DNA of 43,844 bases. Origin: Acidobacteria bacterium RIFCSPLOWO2_12_FULL_65_11. Its GTDB lineage: Bacteria > Acidobacteriota > Vicinamibacteria > Vicinamibacterales > CAVVIG01. Position 1 is the first letter of the stretch. Each line of letters begins with the position of its first letter. The notes under the pieces are model-generated. The model did no database searches. It had not been told where the DNA came from and was given only the letters and a program-made list of their open reading frames with translations. The position numbers were made by a program, and so were the translations under genes. The stretch is taken from NCBI GenBank assembly GCA_001767495.1, contig MELA01000002.1, forward strand, positions 1 to 43,844, in the 5' to 3' direction. Positions 8,280-15,765 of the stretch are shown one piece after another.

Positions 8280-8810
8280 ATGAAACGGTTTGCGTTTCTG
8301 ATTCTTGGCTTGGCGCTTGTCGAACCGTCCTGTGGCGGAAACGACACTCCCACAAGCCCATCTACATCCTCGACAGCACAGATAGGCGGTGTGTGGACTG
8401 GTTCGACGACGTTGACTGCTGTAAACGGCGGGGAATGCGTCGGCGCACTTCTCCAGCCAGCCATCGGGTCTGTGGATCAGGTGACTATAGCAGTGACGCA
8501 AAACGGTGGCAGCGCGACAGCCACAGTTACATCTCAGGGGAGCGGCACCAGCTGCTCATACGTCGGAACGGTTGGAAGCTCGACATTTGCCTTCAACGCC
8601 ACCAGTTGCCAGGTGAGTAGCATCCTCGGCATAACGTGCACGAACGGCGCGATGCGGGACATGGTGCTCGTTGCCGACAGTTTCACTGGAAATGTTAGCG
8701 GAAACACGTCGAATGGGACGGCCGCATCGACTTGGAATGTGCGGGTTGCGGGGACGGCGACTGGTGTTGGAATTCTCACTTCAAACAGCACGTTCAGCGT
8801 AAACCGCTAG
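8280..8810 (+). CDS. Small Thr/Ser-rich lipoprotein of acidobacterial type
   Basis: From ATG 8280 the product is 176 residues. It has a hydrophobic signal (MKRFAFLILGLALVEPSC), a lipid-attachment Cys at residue 18, and a low-complexity Thr/Ser/Pro linker. A beta-rich domain then follows (GGVWTGSTTLTAVNGGECVGALLQPAIG) with repeated short strands ending in Thr and four paired cysteines. The GGVWTGTxxLT type of opening is familiar from lipoproteins of acidobacterial genomes, but no function is known. The in-frame upstream ATG at 8127 is rejected because it would bury the signal peptide. The ribosome site before 8280 is weak. Confidence 0.6.
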   Translation: MKRFAFLILGLALVEPSCGGNDTPTSPSTSSTAQIGGVWTGSTTLTAVNGGECVGALLQPAIGSVDQVTIAVTQNGGSATATVTSQGSGTSCSYVGTVGSSTFAFNATSCQVSSILGITCTNGAMRDMVLVADSFTGNVSGNTSNGTAASTWNVRVAGTATGVGILTSNSTFSVNR

Positions 8811-8958
8811 AACCGGTTTCATAACCTCCTGACGGAGGCAGATAGCACTTGTACTTCGTCTCGCATCGCGGTACCACAGTGGCCGGAGAGAGCACTCATG
8901 GCCAGACGTGGCGTCCGTCGTCGCGTAGATTGATTAGATCAGGTGGGCGGGGGGCTTC

Positions 8959-9471
8959 CTAACTGCGCGCTGCCAGTTTGGGCTCGGAGATCACTTCGAT
9001 GTTGTCGGCGGCAGCTGCGCGGTTAAGCGATCGGGCATTTGAGTTTTTCAGACGTGGTGAGAAGAACCGATCTTCAGCGTTCCACAAGATCCAGATTGAT
9101 CTCACGATCGAGTTCGCCCTGTAGTTCACGACGATGTAGTTCTCACCGTTGATTACCTTCGATTGATTGATCGTGAGCCCGGAATCCTTGCAAATCTTGA
9201 CTTCCCAATCCTGACCAAACCGGCACAGATCGCAGTGTCCGGTGCCTTTTGTAAACGACTCACAGTGCTGGATGATCGCCTTCTCGATCTTCTCGGATAG
9301 ATCCCGAGCGATTACCCCCGCCGACGGCGGGGTGAACCCAAAATCTTCGAACACCGGCACAATTCGCGCGTAAAGGTTCTTGAGCTTTCGGAACGCGGAG
9401 TTGACAGCCAGAGCGATGCCTTCGCGCTCGTCGGCGGTGAGCGGGGTCCGTTGCCGTTTGGCGGGAGCCAT
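8959..9471 (-). CDS. Hypothetical protein, candidate PD-(D/E)XK nuclease
   Basis: This 170-residue protein was not recognised as a named family. Residues 1-70 are basic and helical (KRQRTPLTADEREG). The middle has CDLCRFGQDWEVKICKDSGL, in which Asp81, Glu90 and Lys92 could be a PD-(D/E)XK triad (acid, then Glu-Val-Lys at the end of a strand). A hydrophobic strand (YIVVNYRANS) and IWILWNAEDRFF follow, a common order in restriction-endonuclease folds. Cys80 and Cys83 form a single CxxC. It is divergently transcribed from the next gene across only 50 bp, so shared regulation is likely. The nuclease assignment is an inference from motif order. Confidence 0.5.
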   Translation of the reverse strand: MAPAKRQRTPLTADEREGIALAVNSAFRKLKNLYARIVPVFEDFGFTPPSAGVIARDLSEKIEKAIIQHCESFTKGTGHCDLCRFGQDWEVKICKDSGLTINQSKVINGENYIVVNYRANSIVRSIWILWNAEDRFFSPRLKNSNARSLNRAAAADNIEVISEPKLAARS

Positions 9472-9505
9472 GCCGGTTCACGTATCGGCACGAGCCGGGC
9501 CGGGC

Positions 9506-9511
9506 TACAAT
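9506..9511 (+). promoter_or_regulatory. Likely -10 box, near-leaderless start of the cargo operon
   Basis: TACAAT ends 10 bp before the ATG at 9522. Transcription would begin within a few bases of the start codon, and no Shine-Dalgarno sequence is visible, so the transcript is probably leaderless or nearly so. Confidence 0.4.
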
Positions 9512-9521
9512 TTGTGGCCTT

Positions 9522-10667
9522 ATGAATGGTCCGAGTAGAGAGTTCGTCATTTTTGCCGTCAAAGAATTATTCAAGAGGATCAAAGACGGGACGGTGCACT
9601 TCGCGCCGAATGGAGTGCCGCAGACTGTGCAACAGATCGAAGCTGTGCGCTTCGACGATGTGGGTGAGCCGATCTACGAAACCATCGGTCCGTTGGTCCT
9701 CGCACTCGCAAGAGGTGTCGTCGGGCACGATCTCGAACGACAAGCTGAAGAGCGTAGACGCACGAGCCCGGTGCATGAGCATCTCGGCGAACCTGTCACC
9801 GTGAACGACGATGTGTTGCAGGAGTGCATCGCAAAGAAATCGTTTTCGCCTCTTGCGTTTGAACTCTACAAAGAGACGGTCACGGTGCTAGCCGTGTGCT
9901 CGCACGCTTATGCAGGACCTTCCCCTGAAGAGTGTGTGATCCCGAGGAATCAAGCGATCTGCGCGGGCCTTCTCGTGAGGATTGCGAAGTTTATGACGGC
10001 CGTCGCCAGTTTGGTTTCACAGGATGCCGATCGTGCCGACGTAGTGCTAGCGATCAACAGGTCTATCACCGAGTCTGCGACCAACCTGCGTTTTCTCGTG
10101 CTCAAGAACGAAGACCGATTCTTCGACCAGTTTGTTCTTTTCAGCCTTGCGCCCGAGCGTGAGCTGTATGACGTGATTCAGAGGAACATCGTGGAACGTC
10201 GCGGTGAGGTCCTCCCCATCGAGCAGCGGATGTTGAAATCGATTGAGAAGGCATGTCGAATTTCAGGCGTGATAATTACTGACGTTCAAGCCAAGGTAGG
10301 CGATTGGGGCGGTGGCCTCAGAAACCGCCTGATAGCGTTGGGAGAGGGTGACCAGTATGCGGCTCAGCAGAGGATTCAGTCGCACGCCGTTCACGGCACG
10401 TGGGTGGACCTCGTTCAGCATCACCTTGCAGAAGTTGAGGGAGGTTTTCAGCCCGATCCGACGTGGTCGAACGTGGATAGCCGATTGATGCTTCCGATCT
10501 GCATCCTCGTGCTGGCTGCTGCTCACGCCTACGTGGATTCATTTTTTCCACCACTGCCAGAATTGGAACCTCTGTTTGACCGAATTGGTGATTTGGAACG
10601 GAGAATTCTGCTTCTGGACCGAGCACATGAAGCATGGTTCAACGATCGAAAGCCGGAGGAGGCGTGA
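9522..10667 (+). CDS. Hypothetical helical protein, resembles DUF5677-type families
   Basis: The 381-residue product is predicted mostly alpha-helical. A conserved-looking helix, INRSITESATNLRFLVLKNE (Arg-x3-Glu-x3-Asn-Leu-Arg), resembles the signature helix of DUF5677-type proteins, whose role is unknown. The N-terminus (FVIFAVKELFKRIKDGTVHF) and the hydrophobic C-terminal helix (MLPICILVLAAAHAYVDSFF) are notable; the latter may be buried rather than membrane-spanning. Its stop codon overlaps the next start (TGATG at 10665), so the two proteins are translationally coupled and probably work together. With the divergent gene upstream it forms a compact three-gene cargo module. No catalytic residues can be named with confidence. 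Confidence 0.6.
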   Translation: MNGPSREFVIFAVKELFKRIKDGTVHFAPNGVPQTVQQIEAVRFDDVGEPIYETIGPLVLALARGVVGHDLERQAEERRRTSPVHEHLGEPVTVNDDVLQECIAKKSFSPLAFELYKETVTVLAVCSHAYAGPSPEECVIPRNQAICAGLLVRIAKFMTAVASLVSQDADRADVVLAINRSITESATNLRFLVLKNEDRFFDQFVLFSLAPERELYDVIQRNIVERRGEVLPIEQRMLKSIEKACRISGVIITDVQAKVGDWGGGLRNRLIALGEGDQYAAQQRIQSHAVHGTWVDLVQHHLAEVEGGFQPDPTWSNVDSRLMLPICILVLAAAHAYVDSFFPPLPELEPLFDRIGDLERRILLLDRAHEAWFNDRKPEEA

Positions 10668-11242
10668 TGGCTGAGCGACTTCGGTCTTGGATCGTAGAGG
10701 TTCTCGAACATCATCGGCCGCTGCTTGCTGTGGCCGTTCGGCAGCGGGCCAAATTTGAAGGTTGGCTGAAGTTCGAGCTTGCAGTATACGCGGAAGAGCA
10801 CGGCGCGACTGGCGTTGAAGTCGAGACGGCGTCCGATTTGGGTTCACGCTCCGATCTCTCGTTCAACTACGACGGGAAGCGGTATGACATAGAACTCAAG
10901 ACGTGCAACACTAACTACCGGATGTCGGGCGTTCTCGACTGCACGCGGCCGATCACGAAAAACATTGCCTCTGTCGTGATCGACGGGAAGAAACTTCGTC
11001 AGTGCTCCGGTGACGGCATCGTAGCGTTTTGCCTTTTCCCGGTGAAAGCTGGCGACGGCCAATGGATCGATTACCTGAATCGGATCGGTTCGGAATTGGG
11101 CGTTAGCCTCTCGGAGCGTGAGCATACTAGCCGGGTCACCGTGCCCGTCCGAGATGGGCATCGGGCGGATATCGTCGTCGCCACGTTCATCGTGAAGGGT
11201 GCGGGTGCGGCCGTCGCATCGGCGACCGTCGTCGGCCCGTAA
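10667..11242 (+). CDS. PD-(D/E)XK nuclease-fold protein
   Basis: This 191-residue protein has a clear restriction-endonuclease-like core: Asp63 in SRSDLSFNYDGKRY, then Glu76 and Lys78 in YDIELKTCN, the D...ExK arrangement at the end of a beta-hairpin. Glu37 in the preceding helix (KFEGWLKFELAVYAEEHG) could complete the metal site. Further strands (GIVAFCLFPVKAG) fit the fold. It most likely cleaves DNA or RNA, or binds it. The start at ATG 10667 is fixed by a GGAGGAGG site and a one-base overlap with the previous stop; the longer frame from 10634 is discarded. The coupling suggests a two-subunit effector. Confidence 0.65.
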   Translation: MAERLRSWIVEVLEHHRPLLAVAVRQRAKFEGWLKFELAVYAEEHGATGVEVETASDLGSRSDLSFNYDGKRYDIELKTCNTNYRMSGVLDCTRPITKNIASVVIDGKKLRQCSGDGIVAFCLFPVKAGDGQWIDYLNRIGSELGVSLSEREHTSRVTVPVRDGHRADIVVATFIVKGAGAAVASATVVGP

Positions 11243-11436
11243 GGCTGTTCCACGCGATGAATCCGTTTCGCCTAGTCTTCTCGGCCGTGCTTACCCGAAC
11301 TATTCAACTATTCCACCGCCTAGCTGCGGTCCTCTAAACCTACTAAAGACAACTGACGCGAAGCCCGGCCATGCCAAGCCTTTGGTTTTCTGCGCCACGA
11401 ACCGCGCGCTCATTTTCACCTTGGGTTCTGAACCCG
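11243..11436. other. Non-coding gap between convergent genes inside the Cas1 element
   Basis: 194 bp separate the nuclease-like gene from the 3' end of cas1. I see no gene, no CRISPR-type repeat and no clear terminator here; a weak palindromic patch lies around 11357-11378. Confidence 0.4.
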
Positions 11437-12321
11437 TTACGAATTCTTCGCAACATCTACCAAGTTCGCCATCAACAGCCAGTGCCGTGGGTGCGGTCGA
11501 CGCTTGCCCGTCCGAATATGCTTCGCATATGGCCACGACACGTCGAGCGCCGTCGCTAGTGTCGAGGTGGGGAGATTGGCGAGGCGGGGTTGCACCTTTT
11601 CTGTGTAGATCTGCTCAGTCAGCCACGCCGGTTGATCTGACGGGTTCCCCGCGCGGAGCGCACGGGCCTGTTGACGCTGGGTTGCTGCTCGACGTGCCTG
11701 TGCCTCTGGACGCTGTGTCGCGATCCACGCCTGTGACTCAACACGGTGGAGGTTCTCAGTCGACGCCACGGTCGCGCAGCGTGGGCAGTAGGTTCCATGG
11801 CGTAACCCTACGCCGCAACTTCGACACACGCGCGGCGGACGCGCTGGCGGTTGTGGTAGCGCGACGATCTGGCTCTTCGCTTCCCTCCGCCGACGCTGCG
11901 TGAGTCGTGTCGCGGGATGCGGTTGTCCCTCCGGTCGCCGGATGGTCGACCATAACACCTCGGCCACGCGTTCGGCCACCGGCGCGACAGCACGCGCCCA
12001 GGCTGGTGCCGTCTCGGAGAGTTGGCGTGCAAACGATCCCATCAAGCGACACGAGCCATCCCGCTGCTCGAAAAACCACTCGCGCCGGAACGGCTGATGC
12101 GCCATCCAGTCCCACACGTAGGCATCGACGTGGGGACGCACCGCTTCCATCACGTCGAGCGCCAGGCTATCGCGAGCATCGGTATCGACGTGCAATACCC
12201 CGATCCCAGGATCCAATCCCAAGGCGACGACGGCGAGCCGAACCTCCGACTCCAGGACGGCATATAAGTAGTTCAGGATCGCGTTGGGTGGATTGCACGC
12301 GAGGCGAGACGATCCCGACAC
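11437..12321 (-). CDS. cas1: Standalone Cas1-family integrase, N-terminally truncated
   Basis: The 294-residue frame starts at GTG 12321 and matches the C-terminal half of Cas1: CNPPNAILNYLYAVLESEV, then GLDPGIGVLHVD with the metal-binding His44, then SLALDVMEAVRP with Asp56 and Glu59. Beyond the Cas1 core it carries a zinc ribbon (Cys166, 169, 179, 182) and a C-terminal helix-turn-helix (about 248-290), as in standalone bacterial Cas1 proteins and unlike CRISPR Cas1. Homology extends upstream of the GTG (PEHWRTFGARRS) to 12357, where the right terminal repeat begins; an in-frame TAG lies inside that repeat. The whole N-terminal beta-domain and the helix bearing the catalytic Glu (E141 in E. 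coli) are therefore missing. I expect no integrase activity from this copy. No cas2, effector cas genes or array accompany it. Confidence 0.85.
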   Translation of the reverse strand: MSGSSRLACNPPNAILNYLYAVLESEVRLAVVALGLDPGIGVLHVDTDARDSLALDVMEAVRPHVDAYVWDWMAHQPFRREWFFEQRDGSCRLMGSFARQLSETAPAWARAVAPVAERVAEVLWSTIRRPEGQPHPATRLTQRRRREAKSQIVALPQPPARPPRVCRSCGVGLRHGTYCPRCATVASTENLHRVESQAWIATQRPEAQARRAATQRQQARALRAGNPSDQPAWLTEQIYTEKVQPRLANLPTSTLATALDVSWPYAKHIRTGKRRPHPRHWLLMANLVDVAKNS

Positions 12322-12360
12322 CGGTGACCGACGCGCCCCGAACGTCCGCCAGTGCTCGGG

Positions 12361-12400
12361 GGGGGTGGGGTCCTTACGCGGGGGTGCCTCCTATTACCCC
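12361..12400 (-). repeat. Right terminal inverted repeat of the Cas1 element
   Basis: Read on the minus strand it is the same 40-bp sequence as 7142-7181 with one mismatch. It is followed inward by three further C residues and then directly by the Cas1-homologous codons. It contains the TAG (12393-12391) that closes the Cas1 frame upstream. Confidence 0.92.
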
Positions 12401-12414
12401 GTCAAGCAGAGGCC
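12401..12414 (+). repeat. Right target-site duplication of the Cas1 element
   Basis: GTCAAGCAGAGGCC, identical to 7128-7141, directly abuts the right terminal repeat. Confidence 0.9.
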
Positions 12415-12449
12415 GCCTGACGTTTGCCGCTTCAGCGGCGACCCGAACA

Positions 12450-13559
12450 CTATGAGCCAGCCAGCGGCTCAACCTGCGGTCCCGGATCGTAGGCGCAGAG
12501 GGGATCGGACGCCATCAACATGCCGGTGGCCGCGAACGCTCGTGCCCGCGATCCGCCGCAGATCGCGCGGAACCGGCACCGGCCGCACCGGTCGAGCAGG
12601 GCGTCTGCATCCCGCAGTTGCAGGAACACTTCGTCGGTGCGGTACACGTGGCCGAGGTCCGCCGTGCGCACGTTGCCACGCGGCACCGGCAGGAAGCCGC
12701 TCGGGCAGATGTTGCCGACATGGTCGATGAAGACGAATCCGTTGCCGTCGCCCACGCTTCGCGGCGCGCGCAGTTGCCGGCGACGCTCGACTGACTGCGT
12801 CGGGAGCCCGGCCTGCCGCCGCTCCTCCTCGCGCTGCCAGACCACGCGGTGATAGTGGGGGGCTTCCGTCGTCTTGATGCCGAAGGGTGACGTCAACGAC
12901 AACTCGTACAGATAGTTCAACACACGCTCGCAGTCTTCCGCGGTGACCTGATCGAGGTTCGCGCCCCGGCCGGTCTGCACCAGGAAAAAGAGCGCCCACA
13001 GCGTCAGCGGAAACTCGGCGACGCGCCTGGCCATCGCTTCGAGGTGGGGCAGCGTGATCCGGCTGATCGTGGTGTTGATCTGGAGCGGCAGGCCCAGGTC
13101 GATCGTCGCTTCGATGATCCGCATCGTCCACGAGTAGGAGCCGCCGACGCGTCGGAAGGCGTCGTGCGTCGCCGGATCGGGGCCGTCGAGGCTCACGGCG
13201 ATGCGGGACAATCCCGCCTCCTTGAGCTCCGCAAGCCGTGTGCGCGTAGCGGCCGCGGTTCCGCTTGGTGTCAGGGCGACAGTCAATCCGGCCTTGGCCG
13301 CGTAACGAACCAGGTCGGCGAGATCGGGACGACGCATCGGGTCGCCGCCGGTGAGGACGAACAAGGGAGGCTTCGGCCCAAGGTGCCGCACCTCGTCGAT
13401 CAACCGGAAGCCCTCCTCCGTCGTGAGCTCACGCGGATCGCGGCGCGCGATTGCATCCGCCCGGCAATGGACACACGCGAGCGCGCACGCTCGCGTAACC
13501 TCCCAAATCACGAGAAACGGCGCGCGGGCGAAATCGACAACGGAAGCATCGAGCTTCAT
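12450..13559 (-). CDS. Radical SAM/SPASM protein (TIGR04053-like)
   Basis: This 369-residue protein opens with a strand and the radical SAM [4Fe-4S] motif CALACVHC (Cys-x3-Cys-x2-Cys) inside FLVIWEVTRACALACVHCRA, followed by the SAM-binding GGDPMRRPDL. The C-terminus has the SPASM-type cluster cysteines (ICPSG, CGRCRFRAICGG, CAYDPG). It resembles heme-modifying NirJ/AhbC relatives and the uncharacterised TIGR04053 family. The start is placed at ATG 13559, just before MKLDASVVDFARAPF; a longer frame exists but is not family-like. It lies 67 bp downstream of an NnrS-like membrane protein on the same strand, and the pair may act together in heme or nitrogen-oxide metabolism, which is an inference. 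Confidence 0.8.
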   Translation of the reverse strand: MKLDASVVDFARAPFLVIWEVTRACALACVHCRADAIARRDPRELTTEEGFRLIDEVRHLGPKPPLFVLTGGDPMRRPDLADLVRYAAKAGLTVALTPSGTAAATRTRLAELKEAGLSRIAVSLDGPDPATHDAFRRVGGSYSWTMRIIEATIDLGLPLQINTTISRITLPHLEAMARRVAEFPLTLWALFFLVQTGRGANLDQVTAEDCERVLNYLYELSLTSPFGIKTTEAPHYHRVVWQREEERRQAGLPTQSVERRRQLRAPRSVGDGNGFVFIDHVGNICPSGFLPVPRGNVRTADLGHVYRTDEVFLQLRDADALLDRCGRCRFRAICGGSRARAFAATGMLMASDPLCAYDPGPQVEPLAGS

Positions 13560-13626
13560 GGTTCTCACGCCGTACCAATCTACCATCCGCTGGTGCGAAA
13601 AATACGACAGATTCGAGGCCCGACCC

Positions 13627-14748
13627 TCACGAAGACGTGTCCAGACCCGATGTTGGCACGGTCCGATTCCTCGCGATTGAGCCGGCGGTGTTGACGACGA
13701 ACAACAGCAGCGCAACGGCATTGAGCAGCCCACCCCAGGCTCGCCACCCACCGAGGCTGTCGACGGCGTCTCCGACGATCCTGAGGACGAGCGAGACGTG
13801 GAGCACCGCGACGTGCAGGTAGAACGCCGGCCGGTACCGGATCGCGACGCCGAGCACCGCCGGGAAAATGACCGGGGCATGCGCGAACACCATCGACATC
13901 ACGAAGCCCAGAAACACCGCGTGCAGCATCGCATCGTAGAGCACGCCCGAGGTCGCGGCACCAGTCGTCACCGCGATCGTGCCGCCAAGACCCAGCCACA
14001 TGTAACCGCCGAGCAGGCACACCGCCATGAACCGCGTCAGACCGAGCTGCCGTACCGTGCGTCGGGCGATGTCGTAGCGCACCAGCCACCACGTGAACGC
14101 GGCGAGTCCCACGCCAAGCACGCGAACGCCCGCTGCCGGCCACCACGCCGACACTGTGATGCCGGTCAGTGTGAGCGCCAGGGCCGCGACGAACGTCGCG
14201 CGTACGGTGACCGTCGGGCGCAGCACGCGATTGAGCTCCAGTCGCTCGCCGACGATCGTCAGTACGAGAAAGCCGAGCCACCACAGCACAACGCGAAACA
14301 TCGGCGCCCCACCAAGCCACTGGATATTGCCTACAACCCAGGCGATGGTCGCGAGTGCCATGGTGGTGAGGAAAAGGGAGGGCTGCCGGCGCCACATGAT
14401 TCCGAAGATCGCCACCAGGACGAGGCTGCCGGCGGTGATGAGCCAGGGGCCTAACGACGTCGTGGTGGAGCCAACGTCCAAGACGAGCGCACCCGCCGCT
14501 GTGAGCGCCGGTGCGGCATACCCCCAAGCCCTGCCAAAGGCGACCGCACGCTCGAGGCCGATCAGCGTGCCGAGAAAGCCCCCGACCATGAGCGGCCCAT
14601 GGGCAATCAGTTGATCCGGCCGCAGCAGCGGCAGGTTCCAGCCGAGTCGCACCAGTCCGAGCCACACCCCACATGCCATCGACAGCATGCCGATGACCAG
14701 CAGGGGCACGCGCCGCATCGTCCCCCCGGCGCGTGCTGACGTTGTCAT
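13627..14748 (-). CDS. Polytopic membrane protein, NnrS-like
   Basis: This 373-residue protein has about 12 hydrophobic helices. Conserved-looking histidines occur in LIAHGPLMVGGFLGTLIGLE, HAVFLGFVMSMVFAHAPVIF and HVAVLHVSLVLRIVGD, a pattern like that of NnrS, the heme- and copper-containing membrane protein linked to nitric-oxide tolerance. The ATG at 14748 has GAGGTGG upstream and removes a non-family extension of 79 residues. It is transcribed with the radical SAM gene downstream and divergently from the amidotransferase. Binding of heme or copper is inferred from the histidines only. Confidence 0.65.
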   Translation of the reverse strand: MTTSARAGGTMRRVPLLVIGMLSMACGVWLGLVRLGWNLPLLRPDQLIAHGPLMVGGFLGTLIGLERAVAFGRAWGYAAPALTAAGALVLDVGSTTTSLGPWLITAGSLVLVAIFGIMWRRQPSLFLTTMALATIAWVVGNIQWLGGAPMFRVVLWWLGFLVLTIVGERLELNRVLRPTVTVRATFVAALALTLTGITVSAWWPAAGVRVLGVGLAAFTWWLVRYDIARRTVRQLGLTRFMAVCLLGGYMWLGLGGTIAVTTGAATSGVLYDAMLHAVFLGFVMSMVFAHAPVIFPAVLGVAIRYRPAFYLHVAVLHVSLVLRIVGDAVDSLGGWRAWGGLLNAVALLLFVVNTAGSIARNRTVPTSGLDTSS

Positions 14749-14906
14749 CGCCCACCTCGAGCCAATTGTCGTCCGAGCGATCGGCCTTGACTGTCGGCCG
14801 AAGCGCCCCTGCCCGGCCGGTTCTGCCACCGTGCTCGGGCGCGCCAACATGGCGACGCAGAGGCCGGTTGAAAGAAGTATAGTCGACGAAGAAAACAGTC
14901 GAGCGA

Positions 14907-15632
14907 ATGCAGGTTCACGTCTTCCAACACGTTCCGTTCGAGGGTCTCGGAAGTATCGGCGTCTGGCTGGAAGAGCGGGGCGCATCGGTCAGCTCCACAC
15001 GTTTCTTCGCAGACGACTCCATGCCGTGCGTGGATGACATCGACATGCTGGTAGTGATGGGCGGACCCATGAGCGTCAACGACCACGCAGCATTCCCGTG
15101 GCTCGGCGTTGAGAAGCGCTTCATTGGCGAGGCGATCGCGAGAAACATCCCGGTCTTGGGCGTGTGCCTCGGTGCCCAGCTCATTGCGAACGTCCTCGGC
15201 GCTCGCGTCTACTCCAACGTCGTGAAGGAGATCGGGTGGTTCCCGATCCAGGCGGTCTCAACACCGGACGGCGTGTTCAGCTTTCCGTCGGAGTGCCTGG
15301 TGTGTCACTGGCACGGCGAAACGTTCGACCTTCCGGAAGGGGCCGTGCGACTCGCAAGAAGCGAGGCCTGCGAGAACCAAGCGTTTCAGTTCAAACGACA
15401 CGTCATTGGTCTTCAGTTTCATCTGGAGACGACTCCCGAAAGCATGCGGGCCCTGGTGGAGAATTGTCGTCAGGAGCTCGTTCCGGGGGCATACGTGCAG
15501 ACCGCGCAGGAGCTTCGTGCGATACCCGTTACGCGATACCGAGCGATTAACGGGCTGATGAGCGACGTGTTGACTTACCTGGTCGAACCGCGAACGTCGG
15601 GAGCGTTGCACTGCACGGCCGAGGCGAGATGA
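14907..15632 (+). CDS. Class I glutamine amidotransferase (GMP synthase-like domain)
   Basis: A single GATase1 domain of 241 residues. The oxyanion strand LVVMGGPMSVND is followed by the nucleophile in VLGVCLGAQLIA and the His-x-Glu pair in GLQFHLETTPES, so the Cys-His-Glu triad is complete. Such stand-alone proteins hydrolyse glutamine or gamma-glutamyl compounds, or act on gamma-glutamyl amines; no synthetase partner lies nearby. It starts at ATG 14907, with a TATAGT-like -10 box around 14878. The last 25 residues look poorly conserved. Confidence 0.85.
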   Translation: MQVHVFQHVPFEGLGSIGVWLEERGASVSSTRFFADDSMPCVDDIDMLVVMGGPMSVNDHAAFPWLGVEKRFIGEAIARNIPVLGVCLGAQLIANVLGARVYSNVVKEIGWFPIQAVSTPDGVFSFPSECLVCHWHGETFDLPEGAVRLARSEACENQAFQFKRHVIGLQFHLETTPESMRALVENCRQELVPGAYVQTAQELRAIPVTRYRAINGLMSDVLTYLVEPRTSGALHCTAEAR

Positions 15633-15765
15633 TCGGCCCGATGGGAGCACGGGTTGTATTAGCGAATCCGACGGAGTATTATCCTCGATCGTGACGTCGT
15701 GAGGAGGACCTTGAGGTGGGTCCGACGATCGGCAATCGTCAGTTGTCAGTCTCGAAAGGATCGTT

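Larger units (their letters stand above)
7142..12400. mobile_element. Casposon-like element with terminal inverted repeats and truncated Cas1
   Basis: A 5,259-bp segment is bounded by 40-bp terminal inverted repeats (one mismatch) and flanked by an exact 14-bp direct repeat. Joining the flanks at one copy of the duplication gives a continuous host sequence between the dehydrogenase promoter and the downstream radical SAM gene. Target duplications of about 14-16 bp are characteristic of casposons, whose integrase is Cas1, and the element carries the C-terminal part of a standalone Cas1 hard against its right repeat. Cargo from left to right: two lipoprotein genes, then three genes of unknown function that include two candidate PD-(D/E)XK proteins. 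No DNA polymerase, the usual casposon partner, is present. The interior looks less GC-rich than the flanks. Because Cas1 is truncated, the element was probably moved in trans. Confidence 0.85.

Noticed and set aside
11199-11903. Plus-strand frames opposite cas1 and across the 3' gap
   Set aside because: No motifs, and they lie antisense to a well-supported Cas1 frame.
12361-12372. Resemblance of the G-rich end of the terminal repeat to the G-rich repeat at 29680 and 42069
   Set aside because: Only a run such as GGGGGTGGGG is shared; the sequences differ outside it, so common origin is not supported.
7142-12400. CRISPR array or cas operon around the Cas1 gene
   Set aside because: No cas2, no effector genes and no repeat-spacer structure were seen; the Cas1 is of the standalone type.
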